Of a DNA stretch of 6,229 bases, positions 1-4,348 are shown in pieces. The DNA is taken from NCBI GenBank assembly GCA_036510575.1, contig DATCDR010000158.1:1-6229 (forward strand). The letters run 5' to 3'. The notes under the pieces were generated by a model, which saw nothing but the letters and a program-made list of their open reading frames with translations, was not told the origin of the DNA and ran no database searches. A program made the translations under genes and the position numbers. How positions within the stretch are numbered: position 1 is the first letter of the stretch; each line of letters begins with the position of its first letter. This stretch comes from DATCDR01 sp036510575. GTDB lineage: Bacteria; Actinomycetota; Acidimicrobiia; Acidimicrobiales; Bog-793.

Positions 1-2
1 GG

Positions 3-302
3 GAGTGGCACCTCAACCGTCGCAGCGGCACGGACCTGGCCGACCTCGCCTGGGAGATCAATCCTCAGGTCCGAGGCTGGTTCGGCTACTACGGGGCCTT
101 CTATCGCTCCAAGCTCGGCACCATCGCACGGCGCATCGACCAGCACTTGGTCCGATGGGCCATGCAGAAATTCAAACGACTGCGCGGCAGAACGCTACGG
201 GCCTGGGCATGGCTGGCTGGTCTTCGCCAGCTCCGTCCCACGTTGTTCGCCCATTGGCATCTTGTCGTGCGCACCCAACGTCGGACTGTGGGAGCCCGGT
301 GA
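3..302 (+). CDS. ltrA: Group II intron reverse transcriptase/maturase, C-terminal fragment
   Basis: This is the last 99 residues of a group II intron-encoded protein; the reverse-transcriptase core lies off the left edge. The frame reads EWHLNRRSGTDLADLAWEINPQ, then VRGWFGYYGAFYRSKL, then FKRLRGRTLRAWAWLAGL and LFAHWHLV, ending RTVGAR. The WFGYYG and LFAHW blocks are typical of the group II maturase-specific domain (domain X), which binds the intron RNA and helps it fold and splice. The frame is open from the first bases with no in-window start. The TGA at 300-302 lies inside ribozyme domain V, which is common in introns whose protein ends in a T-V/M-G-A-type tail. The intron itself is recognised independently by domains V and VI just downstream. 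Family assignment is firm; the intron class is not determined. Confidence 0.9.
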   Translation, partial: EWHLNRRSGTDLADLAWEINPQVRGWFGYYGAFYRSKLGTIARRIDQHLVRWAMQKFKRLRGRTLRAWAWLAGLRQLRPTLFAHWHLVVRTQRRTVGAR

Positions 303-325
303 GGGGAGACCCTCACGCCGGGTTC
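292..325 (+). ncRNA. Group II intron domain V (catalytic hairpin)
   Basis: These 34 bases fold as the canonical domain V hairpin. The strand GAGCCCG-GTGAGGG pairs with CCCTCAC, a two-base GC bulge, then CGGGTTC, closed by a GAGA (GNRA) tetraloop. The catalytic AGC triad is at 293-295. Length, tetraloop and bulge all match the family. Domain V forms the metal-binding active site for self-splicing. The maturase stop codon overlaps it. Confidence 0.92.
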
Positions 326-366
326 TGCGAGAGCCGGGGGGTGCGATTCCCCCCGGCCACTCACCT
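326..366 (+). ncRNA. Group II intron domain VI and approximate 3' splice site
   Basis: Immediately after domain V, GAG-CC-GGGGGG (331-341) pairs with CCCCCC-GG and CTC (349-362) around a TGCGATT loop. Unpaired CCA (357-359) on the 3' side makes A359 the probable bulged branch-point adenosine. Bacterial group II introns normally end in AY a few bases beyond the branch point, so the intron should end at about 360-366; the exact 3' boundary cannot be fixed without the 5' exon. Sequence to the right is the 3' exon. Confidence 0.8.
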
Positions 367-484
367 AAGAAGGATGGGCCCGGATATCTGATCGGCGGCT
401 AGTACGACCTGAGTGACTAGCCAACCGAAGGTGGGCGCGCGTTGGAACTCGGACGAACAAGCGCGATCGTTAGGCTGAATCGCT

Positions 485-700
485 GTGCGACGCGCGACAG
501 CTCGGGTGACCGCGGCAGTCATGGTCTTGTTTAGTCTCGCCGTGATCGCATTGTTATTGATACCTGGGGACCCGCAGGGCGATTCGCCCCAGCTTCTTCT
601 GCTTGTACCGATACTGGGTCTAGTTCTCTTGAAGGCAGCATTTCGGAATCGAGGCCGACGCGTGGGCAGCCGCGGGTCGCATCCCGGCCGTTCGTATTGA
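485..700 (+). CDS. Hypothetical small membrane protein
   Basis: A possible 71-residue protein of no family I recognise. It begins MRRATARVTAAV, and two hydrophobic segments follow (VMVLFSLAVIALLLIPG, about residues 13-29, and LLLLVPILGLVLLKAAF, about 37-53). They are separated by a short acidic GDPQGDSPQ turn and followed by a basic tail (RNRGRRVGSRG). The layout is that of a two-helix hairpin membrane microprotein. The start is a GTG with no clear Shine-Dalgarno; later GTG or ATG codons at 508 and 521 are alternatives. It sits alone between the intron and a minus-strand RHS remnant, with no operon partner. The hydrophobic pattern is real, but translation is uncertain because random GC-rich frames can give leucine-rich stretches. 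Confidence 0.35.
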   Translation: MRRATARVTAAVMVLFSLAVIALLLIPGDPQGDSPQLLLLVPILGLVLLKAAFRNRGRRVGSRGSHPGRSY

Positions 701-754
701 CCCGAGCGAGAACTCGCCGCCTTTTGGTGCGTCGAAGGACACATCCCCCACCAT

Positions 755-826
755 CGGACCGACACTCAGGAAGTACCCCATCTGCGGGTCGTAGTAGCGA
801 TCTATCAGATAGTTCTGCCCGAGCTT
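755..826 (-). pseudogene. RHS/YD-repeat core remnant
   Basis: On the minus strand a short stretch reads KLGQNYLIDRYYDPQMGYFLSV. The core RYYDP-x-x-G-x-FLS is the hallmark of the conserved RHS-repeat-associated core that closes the shell of RHS/YD toxins, usually followed by DP and a PYAY..N..DPTG segment. Here the D of the usual FLSVDP has become G (FLSVGP) and no YAY/NPVN/DPTG continuation follows. The surrounding frame (open from 620 to 1024) shows no further YD repeats. I therefore read it as a scrap left by decay or recombination rather than a working gene. An intact short protein that borrowed this motif is less likely. Resemblance is strong over about 20 residues only. Confidence 0.45.
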
Positions 827-946
827 CGCAAAACTTGGCAGAGGTAACTCACGGCCGCGGACATCGGGTGCGACGAGGCCCTGCGTGACGCTTTTAGGCC
901 GCGGTCGCGGGTGGTCGGCCGTTCTGGTCTCCGACCCGCCTCGGAC

Positions 947-980
947 TTGGGAGCGATCTGGGCGCGAATGGGCGCGTAAT
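947..980 (+). repeat. Left arm repeats near att core (TTGGGCGCGAT-like, 3 copies)
   Basis: Three imperfect copies of one motif lie head to tail: TTGGGAGCGAT (947-957), CTGGGCGCGAA (958-968) and TGGGCGCGTAAT (969-980). Their GGG triplets start at 949, 960 and 970, about one helical turn apart. The same motif, in the same orientation, occurs twice on the other side of the tRNA-like core (1189-1210). Short direct repeats phased on one DNA face are typical arm-type binding sites for the N-terminal domain of tyrosine integrases. The repeats are seen directly; the binding role is inferred. Confidence 0.5.
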
Positions 981-1061
981 TGGCGACCTGTACAGACAAC
1001 AGTGGTCAATGAAGGACAGTTCAAAAACCAGCTTCTAGCTGCTCTAATACAGGTTGTTACA

Positions 1062-1116
1062 GAGAGCGGGCGACGAGAATCGAACTCGCGTTCTCAGCTT
1101 GGGAAGCTGAGAACGC
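1062..1116 (-). tRNA. tRNA-Gly(CCC) 3' half: attachment-site core
   Basis: Reading the minus strand gives the 3' half of a tRNA: anticodon stem-loop TCAGC-TTCCCAA-GCTGA (1110 to 1094, anticodon CCC), a four-base variable loop, T stem-loop GCGAG-TTCGATT-CTCGT (1089 to 1073), acceptor 3' strand CGCCCGC (1072 to 1066) and discriminator T. It closely resembles bacterial tRNA-Gly(CCC). The D arm and the 5' acceptor strand GCGGGCG are absent upstream, so it cannot be a functional tRNA. CTC stands where CCA would be encoded. A truncated 3' tRNA next to an integrase gene is the classic attachment site of an element that integrates into tRNA genes. It may be the attP core, or the displaced half left at one end of an integrated element. 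Confidence 0.85.
1088..1116. repeat. Perfect 29-base palindrome centred on anticodon
   Basis: GCGTTCTCAGCTT (1088-1100) is followed by GGG and then its exact inverse complement AAGCTGAGAACGC (1104-1116). A tRNA anticodon stem accounts for only five of the thirteen pairs; the extra pairs come from the variable loop and T stem on one side and non-tRNA sequence on the other. Inverted core-type sites around a short overlap are how tyrosine integrases recognise the crossover. The layout points to strand exchange in the anticodon loop. It could also act as a transcription-terminating hairpin for int. The fold is certain; the roles are inferred. Confidence 0.7.
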
Positions 1117-1170
1117 ATTTTATCGGCCACTCATTCCATAGCTGGTCAGAGCATGTTTTCTGCCCCAACT

Positions 1171-2322
1171 CTACTCCGCTGATGAGCCTTGGGCGCGATT
1201 TGGGCGCGATCCGTTTCGCTTCGCGGCCTTGATCGGCACAACTTTCGCCGGAGTTGCGAGTTCGGCGAGTGCGTCCGCTAGGACGCGGTCCTTCGTCGCG
1301 TGCTGATAACGCAGTGCCGCGTTCGGCGAGGCGTGGCCTGCGCGGTGCATCAGCTCAGCGGTGGTCGCGCCAGCCGCCGCGGCGAGGGTGAGGCCGGTGT
1401 GGCGGAGGTCATGGAGATGGAGGTCGGTGCGGGCGACTGACTCGCGCGCCTTCGTCCATGCCTTTTGAAGGACACCTGCCGTGAGGGGCACGCCGGTCTT
1501 GCCGGTGAACACGAGCGCGTCGGCATCGGCTGCGACGAACCGTTCGAGGTGATCGTCGATCTCAGCGAGAACATTTGTGGGGATGGTGAGCGTCCGTCGC
1601 CCGGCGCTCGTCTTGGGTTCCTTGACGATCGATCCACCTTTGCGGGTGAACGTCCGGCTCCGTTCGATTGAGATGTTCTTCCGGAGCGCGTCGAGATCAC
1701 GACGGCGAAGCCCCAACAGCTCGCCGCGACGAAGCTGACACCACGTTGCAAGGAGCACGACCAAACGAAAGCGCTCGGGCATCGCCGCTGTGAGAGCTTT
1801 GACCTCCGCCAGCGAGGCGACTGGCCGCTCGGCCGCGCGCTCGGTCCCGCCGCCGACGACCTTGCACGGCGACGCGAGGATGAGCCCGTCGGTCACCGCC
1901 GTCCGCATGATGGTGGACAGGAGTCGGTACGCCTTCGCCGCAGTGCTCGCGTGTGTCTGCGCGAGCTTCGCATGCCATCCGCGGACCTTCGACGGCGCGA
2001 GGGCCGCGAGGGTCGACGTGCCGAGGTCCGGGAGAACGTGGCTGTCCAAGAGGTAGCGATAAAGCTCCGTCGTGCGAACCGCGAGGTCCGGGCGGCGAGC
2101 AAGCCACTCGTTCGCGTAGTCCTTCACGCTGATCTTTCCCGTTCGCGGATCGATCCACGCTCCGCGGAGAATGTCTGCCTGCGTGATGGAAAGGAACGCC
2201 AGAACGTCTGATTTCGTCGCAAACGTCTGTGGCGCATTGTGGACCCGACCATCGTGACGGTACGTAGCCTGCCAGTGGCCGGACGACCTTTGGCGCACGG
2301 ACCCAAAGTGGCGCTTGCCCAT
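1171..2322 (-). CDS. int: Tyrosine recombinase/integrase
   Basis: A 383-residue site-specific recombinase of the phage-integrase (tyrosine recombinase) family. It would join the element's att site to a tRNA-Gly gene by breaking DNA through a 3'-phosphotyrosine link. Residues 1-60 (MGKRHFGSVRQR, then GHWQATYRHDGR) look like an AP2-like arm-binding domain. Residues 64-155 are the SAM-like core-binding domain, and about 165-355 the catalytic domain. Visible catalytic residues are R198 (CQLRRGELLGL), K237 (EPKTSAGRR), H304 and R307 (HDLRH), H330 (RAGHAS) and Y339 (LRYQHAT). All are present, so it should be active. The usual Gly before the first Arg is Gln. The ATG at 2322 is preferred over one seven codons upstream because GAGGAGGT stands five bases before it. 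It is last in a leftward module after xis and the RHH gene, and the att core lies just past its stop. Confidence 0.95.
   Translation of the reverse strand: MGKRHFGSVRQRSSGHWQATYRHDGRVHNAPQTFATKSDVLAFLSITQADILRGAWIDPRTGKISVKDYANEWLARRPDLAVRTTELYRYLLDSHVLPDLGTSTLAALAPSKVRGWHAKLAQTHASTAAKAYRLLSTIMRTAVTDGLILASPCKVVGGGTERAAERPVASLAEVKALTAAMPERFRLVVLLATWCQLRRGELLGLRRRDLDALRKNISIERSRTFTRKGGSIVKEPKTSAGRRTLTIPTNVLAEIDDHLERFVAADADALVFTGKTGVPLTAGVLQKAWTKARESVARTDLHLHDLRHTGLTLAAAAGATTAELMHRAGHASPNAALRYQHATKDRVLADALAELATPAKVVPIKAAKRNGSRPNRAQGSSAE
1189..1210 (+). repeat. Right arm repeats (TTGGGCGCGAT x2)
   Basis: TTGGGCGCGAT occurs twice in perfect tandem (1189-1199 and 1200-1210) inside the last codons of int, where it encodes part of the tail SRPNRAQ. 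Similar units lie on the far side of the tRNA core at 947-980. Direct repeats with 11-base spacing beside the core fit arm-type integrase sites. The overlap with int coding sequence is compact but not implausible. Confidence 0.5.
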
Positions 2323-2382
2323 AGGGACCTCCTCAAGGAGCAAAACGAGTGGACGGCGCCGCCCGCTATTTGGAGGCCGGTG

Positions 2383-2694
2383 TTAGCCGGCGAGTCGCGC
2401 TTCGAGTGCTTCGCGCGCGAGTTGCGAGACAGTCTTGCCTTCCGACGCGGCGACCTCGGCCGCACGCTCACGGACCTCGGGCGTGACGCGGAACGCGATC
2501 CGTGGCGAGTGCGCCGCCTCCCCGGAAAGCGAGGGGCGACCGCCTGCGCGGCGGACATCCTCCACGATCTCGTAGGCGAGATTGGTCGTAAGTCGCTTCC
2601 CGCTCGGCAATCGGACTTCGTCGCGATCGAGGTCGACATCGACGCCGATCTGCGTCTCGCTTGTCACCCGTCGCGGTGTTCGCCTGCTCACCAT
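2383..2694 (-). CDS. Ribbon-helix-helix (CopG/Arc-like) regulator
   Basis: A 103-residue probable DNA-binding regulator. The N-terminal half (ETQIGVDVDLDRDEVRLPSG, then KRLTTNLAYEIVEDVRRAGG) looks like a small strand-rich region. After GRPSLSGEAAHSP comes a C-terminal ribbon-helix-helix: strand RIAFRVTPE, helix VRERAAEVAASEG, then KTVSQLAREALEARL. RHH proteins bind operators as dimers through the strand. The ATG at 2694 is chosen because a promoter with a 17-base spacer ends five bases before it (leaderless start); GTG 2691 is an alternative. A longer form from GTG 2739 would overlap the xis stop by GTGA and run through the promoter and operator. Position between xis and int suggests control of excision and integration. 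An antitoxin role is possible, but no toxin partner is adjacent. Confidence 0.8.
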   Translation of the reverse strand: MVSRRTPRRVTSETQIGVDVDLDRDEVRLPSGKRLTTNLAYEIVEDVRRAGGRPSLSGEAAHSPRIAFRVTPEVRERAAEVAASEGKTVSQLAREALEARLAG

Positions 2695-2698
2695 CTCC

Positions 2699-2727
2699 AA
2701 TCTAGTGTTGTGTTGGACACAACTCAA
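2699..2727 (-). promoter_or_regulatory. Promoter and palindromic operator of the RHH gene
   Basis: On the minus strand TTGAGT (2727 to 2722) and TAGATT (2704 to 2699) stand exactly 17 bases apart, a good actinobacterial -35/-10 pair. The spacer is nearly filled by a perfect interrupted palindrome (plus strand 2707-2723, GTTGTGT-TGG-ACACAAC). Transcription would start at or beside the ATG at 2694, giving a leaderless message. The palindrome would let a bound dimer exclude RNA polymerase. Autoregulation by the RHH protein is an inference. Confidence 0.55.
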
Positions 2728-2735
2728 TCGCGAAA

Positions 2736-2948
2736 TCACGATGCGTCCGGCCGACGTTGCTCCTCAACCCAATTGCGGATGTCCTCGAGGTCGAATCGGA
2801 CGTAGTGCCCGATCTTCACCGTGGGAACCCGTCGCTCCGCGACCATCCTTCGTACGTACCGTTCGCCGACACCGAGCAGCTTGGCCACCGTCTCGATGTC
2901 TATCAGTTCGGGAAACTGATGCTGCCCGGACCTGCTTTCGATTGTCAT
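2736..2948 (-). CDS. xis: Excisionase-type helix-turn-helix protein
   Basis: A 70-residue DNA-binding protein of the excisionase/helix-turn-helix (MerR-like, HTH_17) family. After a short tail (MTIESRSGQHQFPEL) comes the compact domain: IDIETVAKLLGVGERYVRRM (helix-turn-helix), VAERRVPTVKIGHYVRF (wing) and a C-terminal helix DLEDIRNWVEEQRR. Small proteins of this kind upstream of a tyrosine integrase usually act as recombination directionality factors that bend att DNA and favour excision. A GGAGG Shine-Dalgarno lies four bases before the ATG. Its stop overlaps a GTG that could start a long form of the RHH gene. It is the first gene of the leftward xis-rhh-int module. Family is sure; the excisionase role is inferred from position. 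Confidence 0.85.
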   Translation of the reverse strand: MTIESRSGQHQFPELIDIETVAKLLGVGERYVRRMVAERRVPTVKIGHYVRFDLEDIRNWVEEQRRPDAS

Positions 2949-2957
2949 TGCTCCTCC

Positions 2958-2973
2958 TTGTGTTCAACTCGAT
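2958..2973 (-). promoter_or_regulatory. Second copy of the RHH operator half-sequence before xis
   Basis: Minus strand ATCGAGTTG-AACACAA directly precedes the xis Shine-Dalgarno. It matches the RHH operator region ATTGAGTTG-TGTCC-AACACAA with the five central bases removed. Sharing this unusual sequence suggests the same protein may act at both places, linking xis with the regulator. No convincing -10/-35 pair was found for xis. Confidence 0.35.
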
Positions 2974-3078
2974 TTGTCGGGTCGTGACCGAACCTCACTT
3001 GACCGGAACGACCGATCACCATCGCTGGCGCTAATCACCGGACTACTCACCGGGGCCTCTCGTGGCGTGGCGTCGCCT

Positions 3079-3140
3079 GAGTATGAAGAGGTGACCTCCG
3101 CGCGGACCTCCGCGAAAACCTCCGCGAAGAGAAAGTTCTC
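3079..3140 (+). repeat. Module A: three 12-base CCTCCGCG units
   Basis: GAGTATGAAGAG leads into three head-to-tail 12-base units, ACCTCCGCG plus three variable bases (3094-3105, 3106-3117, 3118-3129). An A/T-rich interrupted palindrome follows, GAGAA-AG-TTCTC (3129-3140). The order lead-in, 12-base array, A/T palindrome recurs twice more downstream with different unit sequences. If translated in the plus frame the units read TSAR-TSAK-TSAK. Possible roles are protein-binding iterons (replication, partition or transfer origin) or a short repetitive peptide; the window does not decide between them. Confidence 0.6.
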
Positions 3141-3216
3141 GCAACTTCTTGACCTCGCGGAGGTGTTCGTCCTCCGCGTTCCAGGTCATCGGGGTCCTCG
3201 CAAACCGGCACCGCGT

Positions 3217-3328
3217 AAGTATCCGAAATCGATGTCCGCGGAAAGGTCCGCGCTGTTGTCCGCGGAAAGGTCCGCGAAAACGTCCGCGGCCGAGGCCAGC
3301 GGCCGTTTCTGCCCCGAAAAGAATTTTC
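3217..3328 (+). repeat. Module B: five 12-base GTCCGCG units
   Basis: AAGTAT at 3217 is followed, 14 bases on from its G, by five phased 12-base units with GTCCGCG at their core (3233, 3245, 3257, 3269, 3281). Units 1 and 3 are identical (TGTCCGCGGAAA) and contain the palindrome TCCGCGGA. A GC-rich stretch and then the interrupted palindrome GAAAA-GAA-TTTTC (3316-3328) close the module. In the plus frame shared with module A the array reads SAER-SALL-SAER-SAKT-SAAE. This is the second of three similarly built modules. Confidence 0.6.
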
Positions 3329-3458
3329 CGAGAGCGCCCGAGACGAGCCGTTGGCCGCCTTGGGTACGCCAGCAGTTCGATACAGCGCCCGTCTCGCATC
3401 TCGCTCACCCACCTCCATTCCGATTCCCTTCGAGGAACCGCGAGTTGCCCCAGGAGCG

Positions 3459-3561
3459 GAGTATGAGGGAGGCGCGTCGACGCGAACGTCGACGCGAACG
3501 TCGACGCGAACGTCGACGCGGGTGTCGACGGGCCAGCTCAACAGGCAGAAAAAAATCTTCT
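3459..3561 (+). repeat. Module C: five 12-base CGTCGACGCGAA units
   Basis: GAGTATGAGGGAGG leads into five 12-base units starting at 3475, 3487, 3499, 3511 and 3523. The first three are identical (CGTCGACGCGAA), the fourth ends GG, and the fifth is degenerate (TGTCGACGGGCC). Each contains the palindrome GTCGAC. An A-rich tail with AGAA...TTCT (3547-3561) follows. It lies directly upstream of the mazE promoter region. Near-identity of units within the array, against divergence from modules A and B, suggests local expansion by slippage or conversion. Confidence 0.65.
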
Positions 3562-3604
3562 CTCGTCTCCTCCAATTCGGCGTGGCACGTACCGAGACCG
3601 AGCC

Positions 3605-3616
3605 GTTACATGTAAC
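3605..3616. promoter_or_regulatory. mazEF operator palindrome / promoter
   Basis: GTTACATGTAAC is a perfect 12-base palindrome ending nine bases before the mazE ATG. Its right half supplies a TAACAT -10 element (3613-3618) that would put the start of transcription at or beside the ATG, giving a leaderless message. No good -35 is seen. MazE antitoxins and their complexes normally bind a palindrome overlapping their own promoter, so this is the expected autoregulatory operator. Binding is inferred. Confidence 0.6.
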
Positions 3617-3624
3617 ATTGAGGT

Positions 3625-3843
3625 ATGGCTACAGACCGTGGTTCATCCGTTCGGACTCGAGTGCAGGCACATCGGGCTCGGCTTCGTGCTGAAGGGTTGC
3701 GCCCAGTCCAAATCTGGGTGCCCGATGTGCGGGCGCCGCAGTTCGTCGCGGAGGCTCACCGGCAGAGTGCGCTGGTTGCGTCCTCTCCGATGGCGCAAGA
3801 CGACCAAGACTTCATCGACGCACTCTCGACTGACGAGGAGTGA
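3625..3843 (+). CDS. mazE: MazE-type antitoxin (DUF3018-like)
   Basis: A 72-residue antitoxin that should bind and neutralise the MazF encoded immediately after it. The pattern VRTRVQAHRARLRAEGLRPVQIWVPD, then FVAEAHRQSALVASSP and DDQDFIDAL, is that of the short MazE family (DUF3018). The N-terminal basic region is the DNA-binding part and the acidic C-terminus is the likely toxin-wrapping tail. The ATG at 3625 lies a few bases after a weak GAGG and just past a -10-like TAACAT. The stop overlaps the mazF GTG by four bases (GTGA), so the pair is translationally coupled. Such pairs stabilise mobile elements by killing or arresting cells that lose them. The pairing with mazF makes the call strong. 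Confidence 0.88.
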   Translation: MATDRGSSVRTRVQAHRARLRAEGLRPVQIWVPDVRAPQFVAEAHRQSALVASSPMAQDDQDFIDALSTDEE

Positions 3844-4169
3844 GACGCGGCGAAGTCTGGACCGCGGCCGCGGGGTCTGGCTACGCCGGCAAGCCTCGGC
3901 CAGTCGTCATCGTTCAGGACGACCGGTTCGACGCGACCGACTCGGTCACGGTCTGCGCGTTCACAACCGATCCCACTGAGGCACCGCTCTTCCGGCTCCT
4001 CGTGGAGGTGAGTGAGCAGAACGGGCTCAACGAGCCGAGCAGCCTCATGATCGACAAGCTGACGACGGTGCGGCGCGTGAAGCTCGGCGAGCGGATCGGC
4101 CGCCTCGCTGATGAGGACATGGTCCGTCTCGATCGAGCCGTCGTCGTCTTCCTCGGACTCGCTGACTGA
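3840..4169 (+). CDS. mazF: MazF-type mRNA interferase toxin
   Basis: A 109-residue toxin of the MazF/PemK family, ribosome-independent endoribonucleases that cut mRNA at short specific sites. The N-terminus RRGEVWTAA, then YAGKPRPVVIVQDDRF with the conserved Arg before PVVIVQ, and VTVCAFTTDP with the conserved Thr are the catalytic signature. SSLMIDKLTTVRRVKLGERIGRL is the usual second conserved block. Full family length is present and nothing is missing. The GTG start overlaps the mazE stop (GTGA), and no other start fits the conserved RRGEVW. The cleavage sequence cannot be predicted. A hairpin follows four bases after the stop codon region. Confidence 0.92.
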   Translation: MRRGEVWTAAAGSGYAGKPRPVVIVQDDRFDATDSVTVCAFTTDPTEAPLFRLLVEVSEQNGLNEPSSLMIDKLTTVRRVKLGERIGRLADEDMVRLDRAVVVFLGLAD

Positions 4170-4172
4170 GAG

Positions 4173-4196
4173 TTTGAGGTGTGGCATCACCTCAAA
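4173..4196 (+). terminator. Terminator-like hairpin after mazF
   Basis: TTTGAGGTG (4173-4181) pairs perfectly with CACCTCAAA (4188-4196) around the loop TGGCAT, just past the mazF stop. No U-tract follows, which is common among actinobacterial terminators. It would separate mazEF from the relaxase gene. Confidence 0.55.
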
Positions 4197-4210
4197 TTGC
4201 CACGCACCGA

Positions 4211-4238
4211 TTGATCCTCACTGACCGTCACTTACTGT
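4211..4238 (+). promoter_or_regulatory. Possible relaxase promoter
   Basis: TTGATC (4211-4216) and TACTGT (4233-4238) are 16 bases apart in a locally AT-richer stretch after the mazF terminator. They are the best -35/-10 pair seen before the relaxase gene and imply a leader of about 100 bases. Match quality is moderate only. Confidence 0.3.
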
Positions 4239-4348
4239 TTTGCCTTCCACCATTTACAAGGCATTTCTCCCCTGTCATAACTGGCTCTCGTGCCCTCGAT
4301 ATTCGACACCGCTGCATCGCCGATGCGTGGGGGTGCGACAGCGCCGTG

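Noticed and set aside
1062..1145. Complete functional tRNA-Gly gene
   Set aside because: The D arm and the 5' acceptor strand GCGGGCG are missing upstream of the anticodon stem.
885..1232. Plus-strand frame of 115 codons over the att region
   Set aside because: It crosses the palindrome, tRNA fragment and arm repeats, resembles no protein family and is a chance frame.
1350..2211. Other-frame open frames inside int
   Set aside because: They are shadows of the integrase gene without ribosome binding sites or family features.
3094..3534. CRISPR-like array
   Set aside because: Units are 12 bases, contiguous, without unique spacers, and no cas gene is present.
3043..3541. Minus-strand open frames across the repeat region (121 and 164 codons)
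   Set aside because: They contain only RGG/RVDV repeats mirrored from the arrays plus arginine-rich filler. One stretch, MTWNAEDEHLREVKKL, looks protein-like but has no start signal or recognisable family.
2974..3615. Long plus-strand open frame of 213 codons
   Set aside because: It runs through two of the three repeat modules but has no clear ribosome binding site, is rich in Arg/Pro low-complexity sequence outside the repeats, and changes frame relative to module C. It is reported as modules rather than as one gene.
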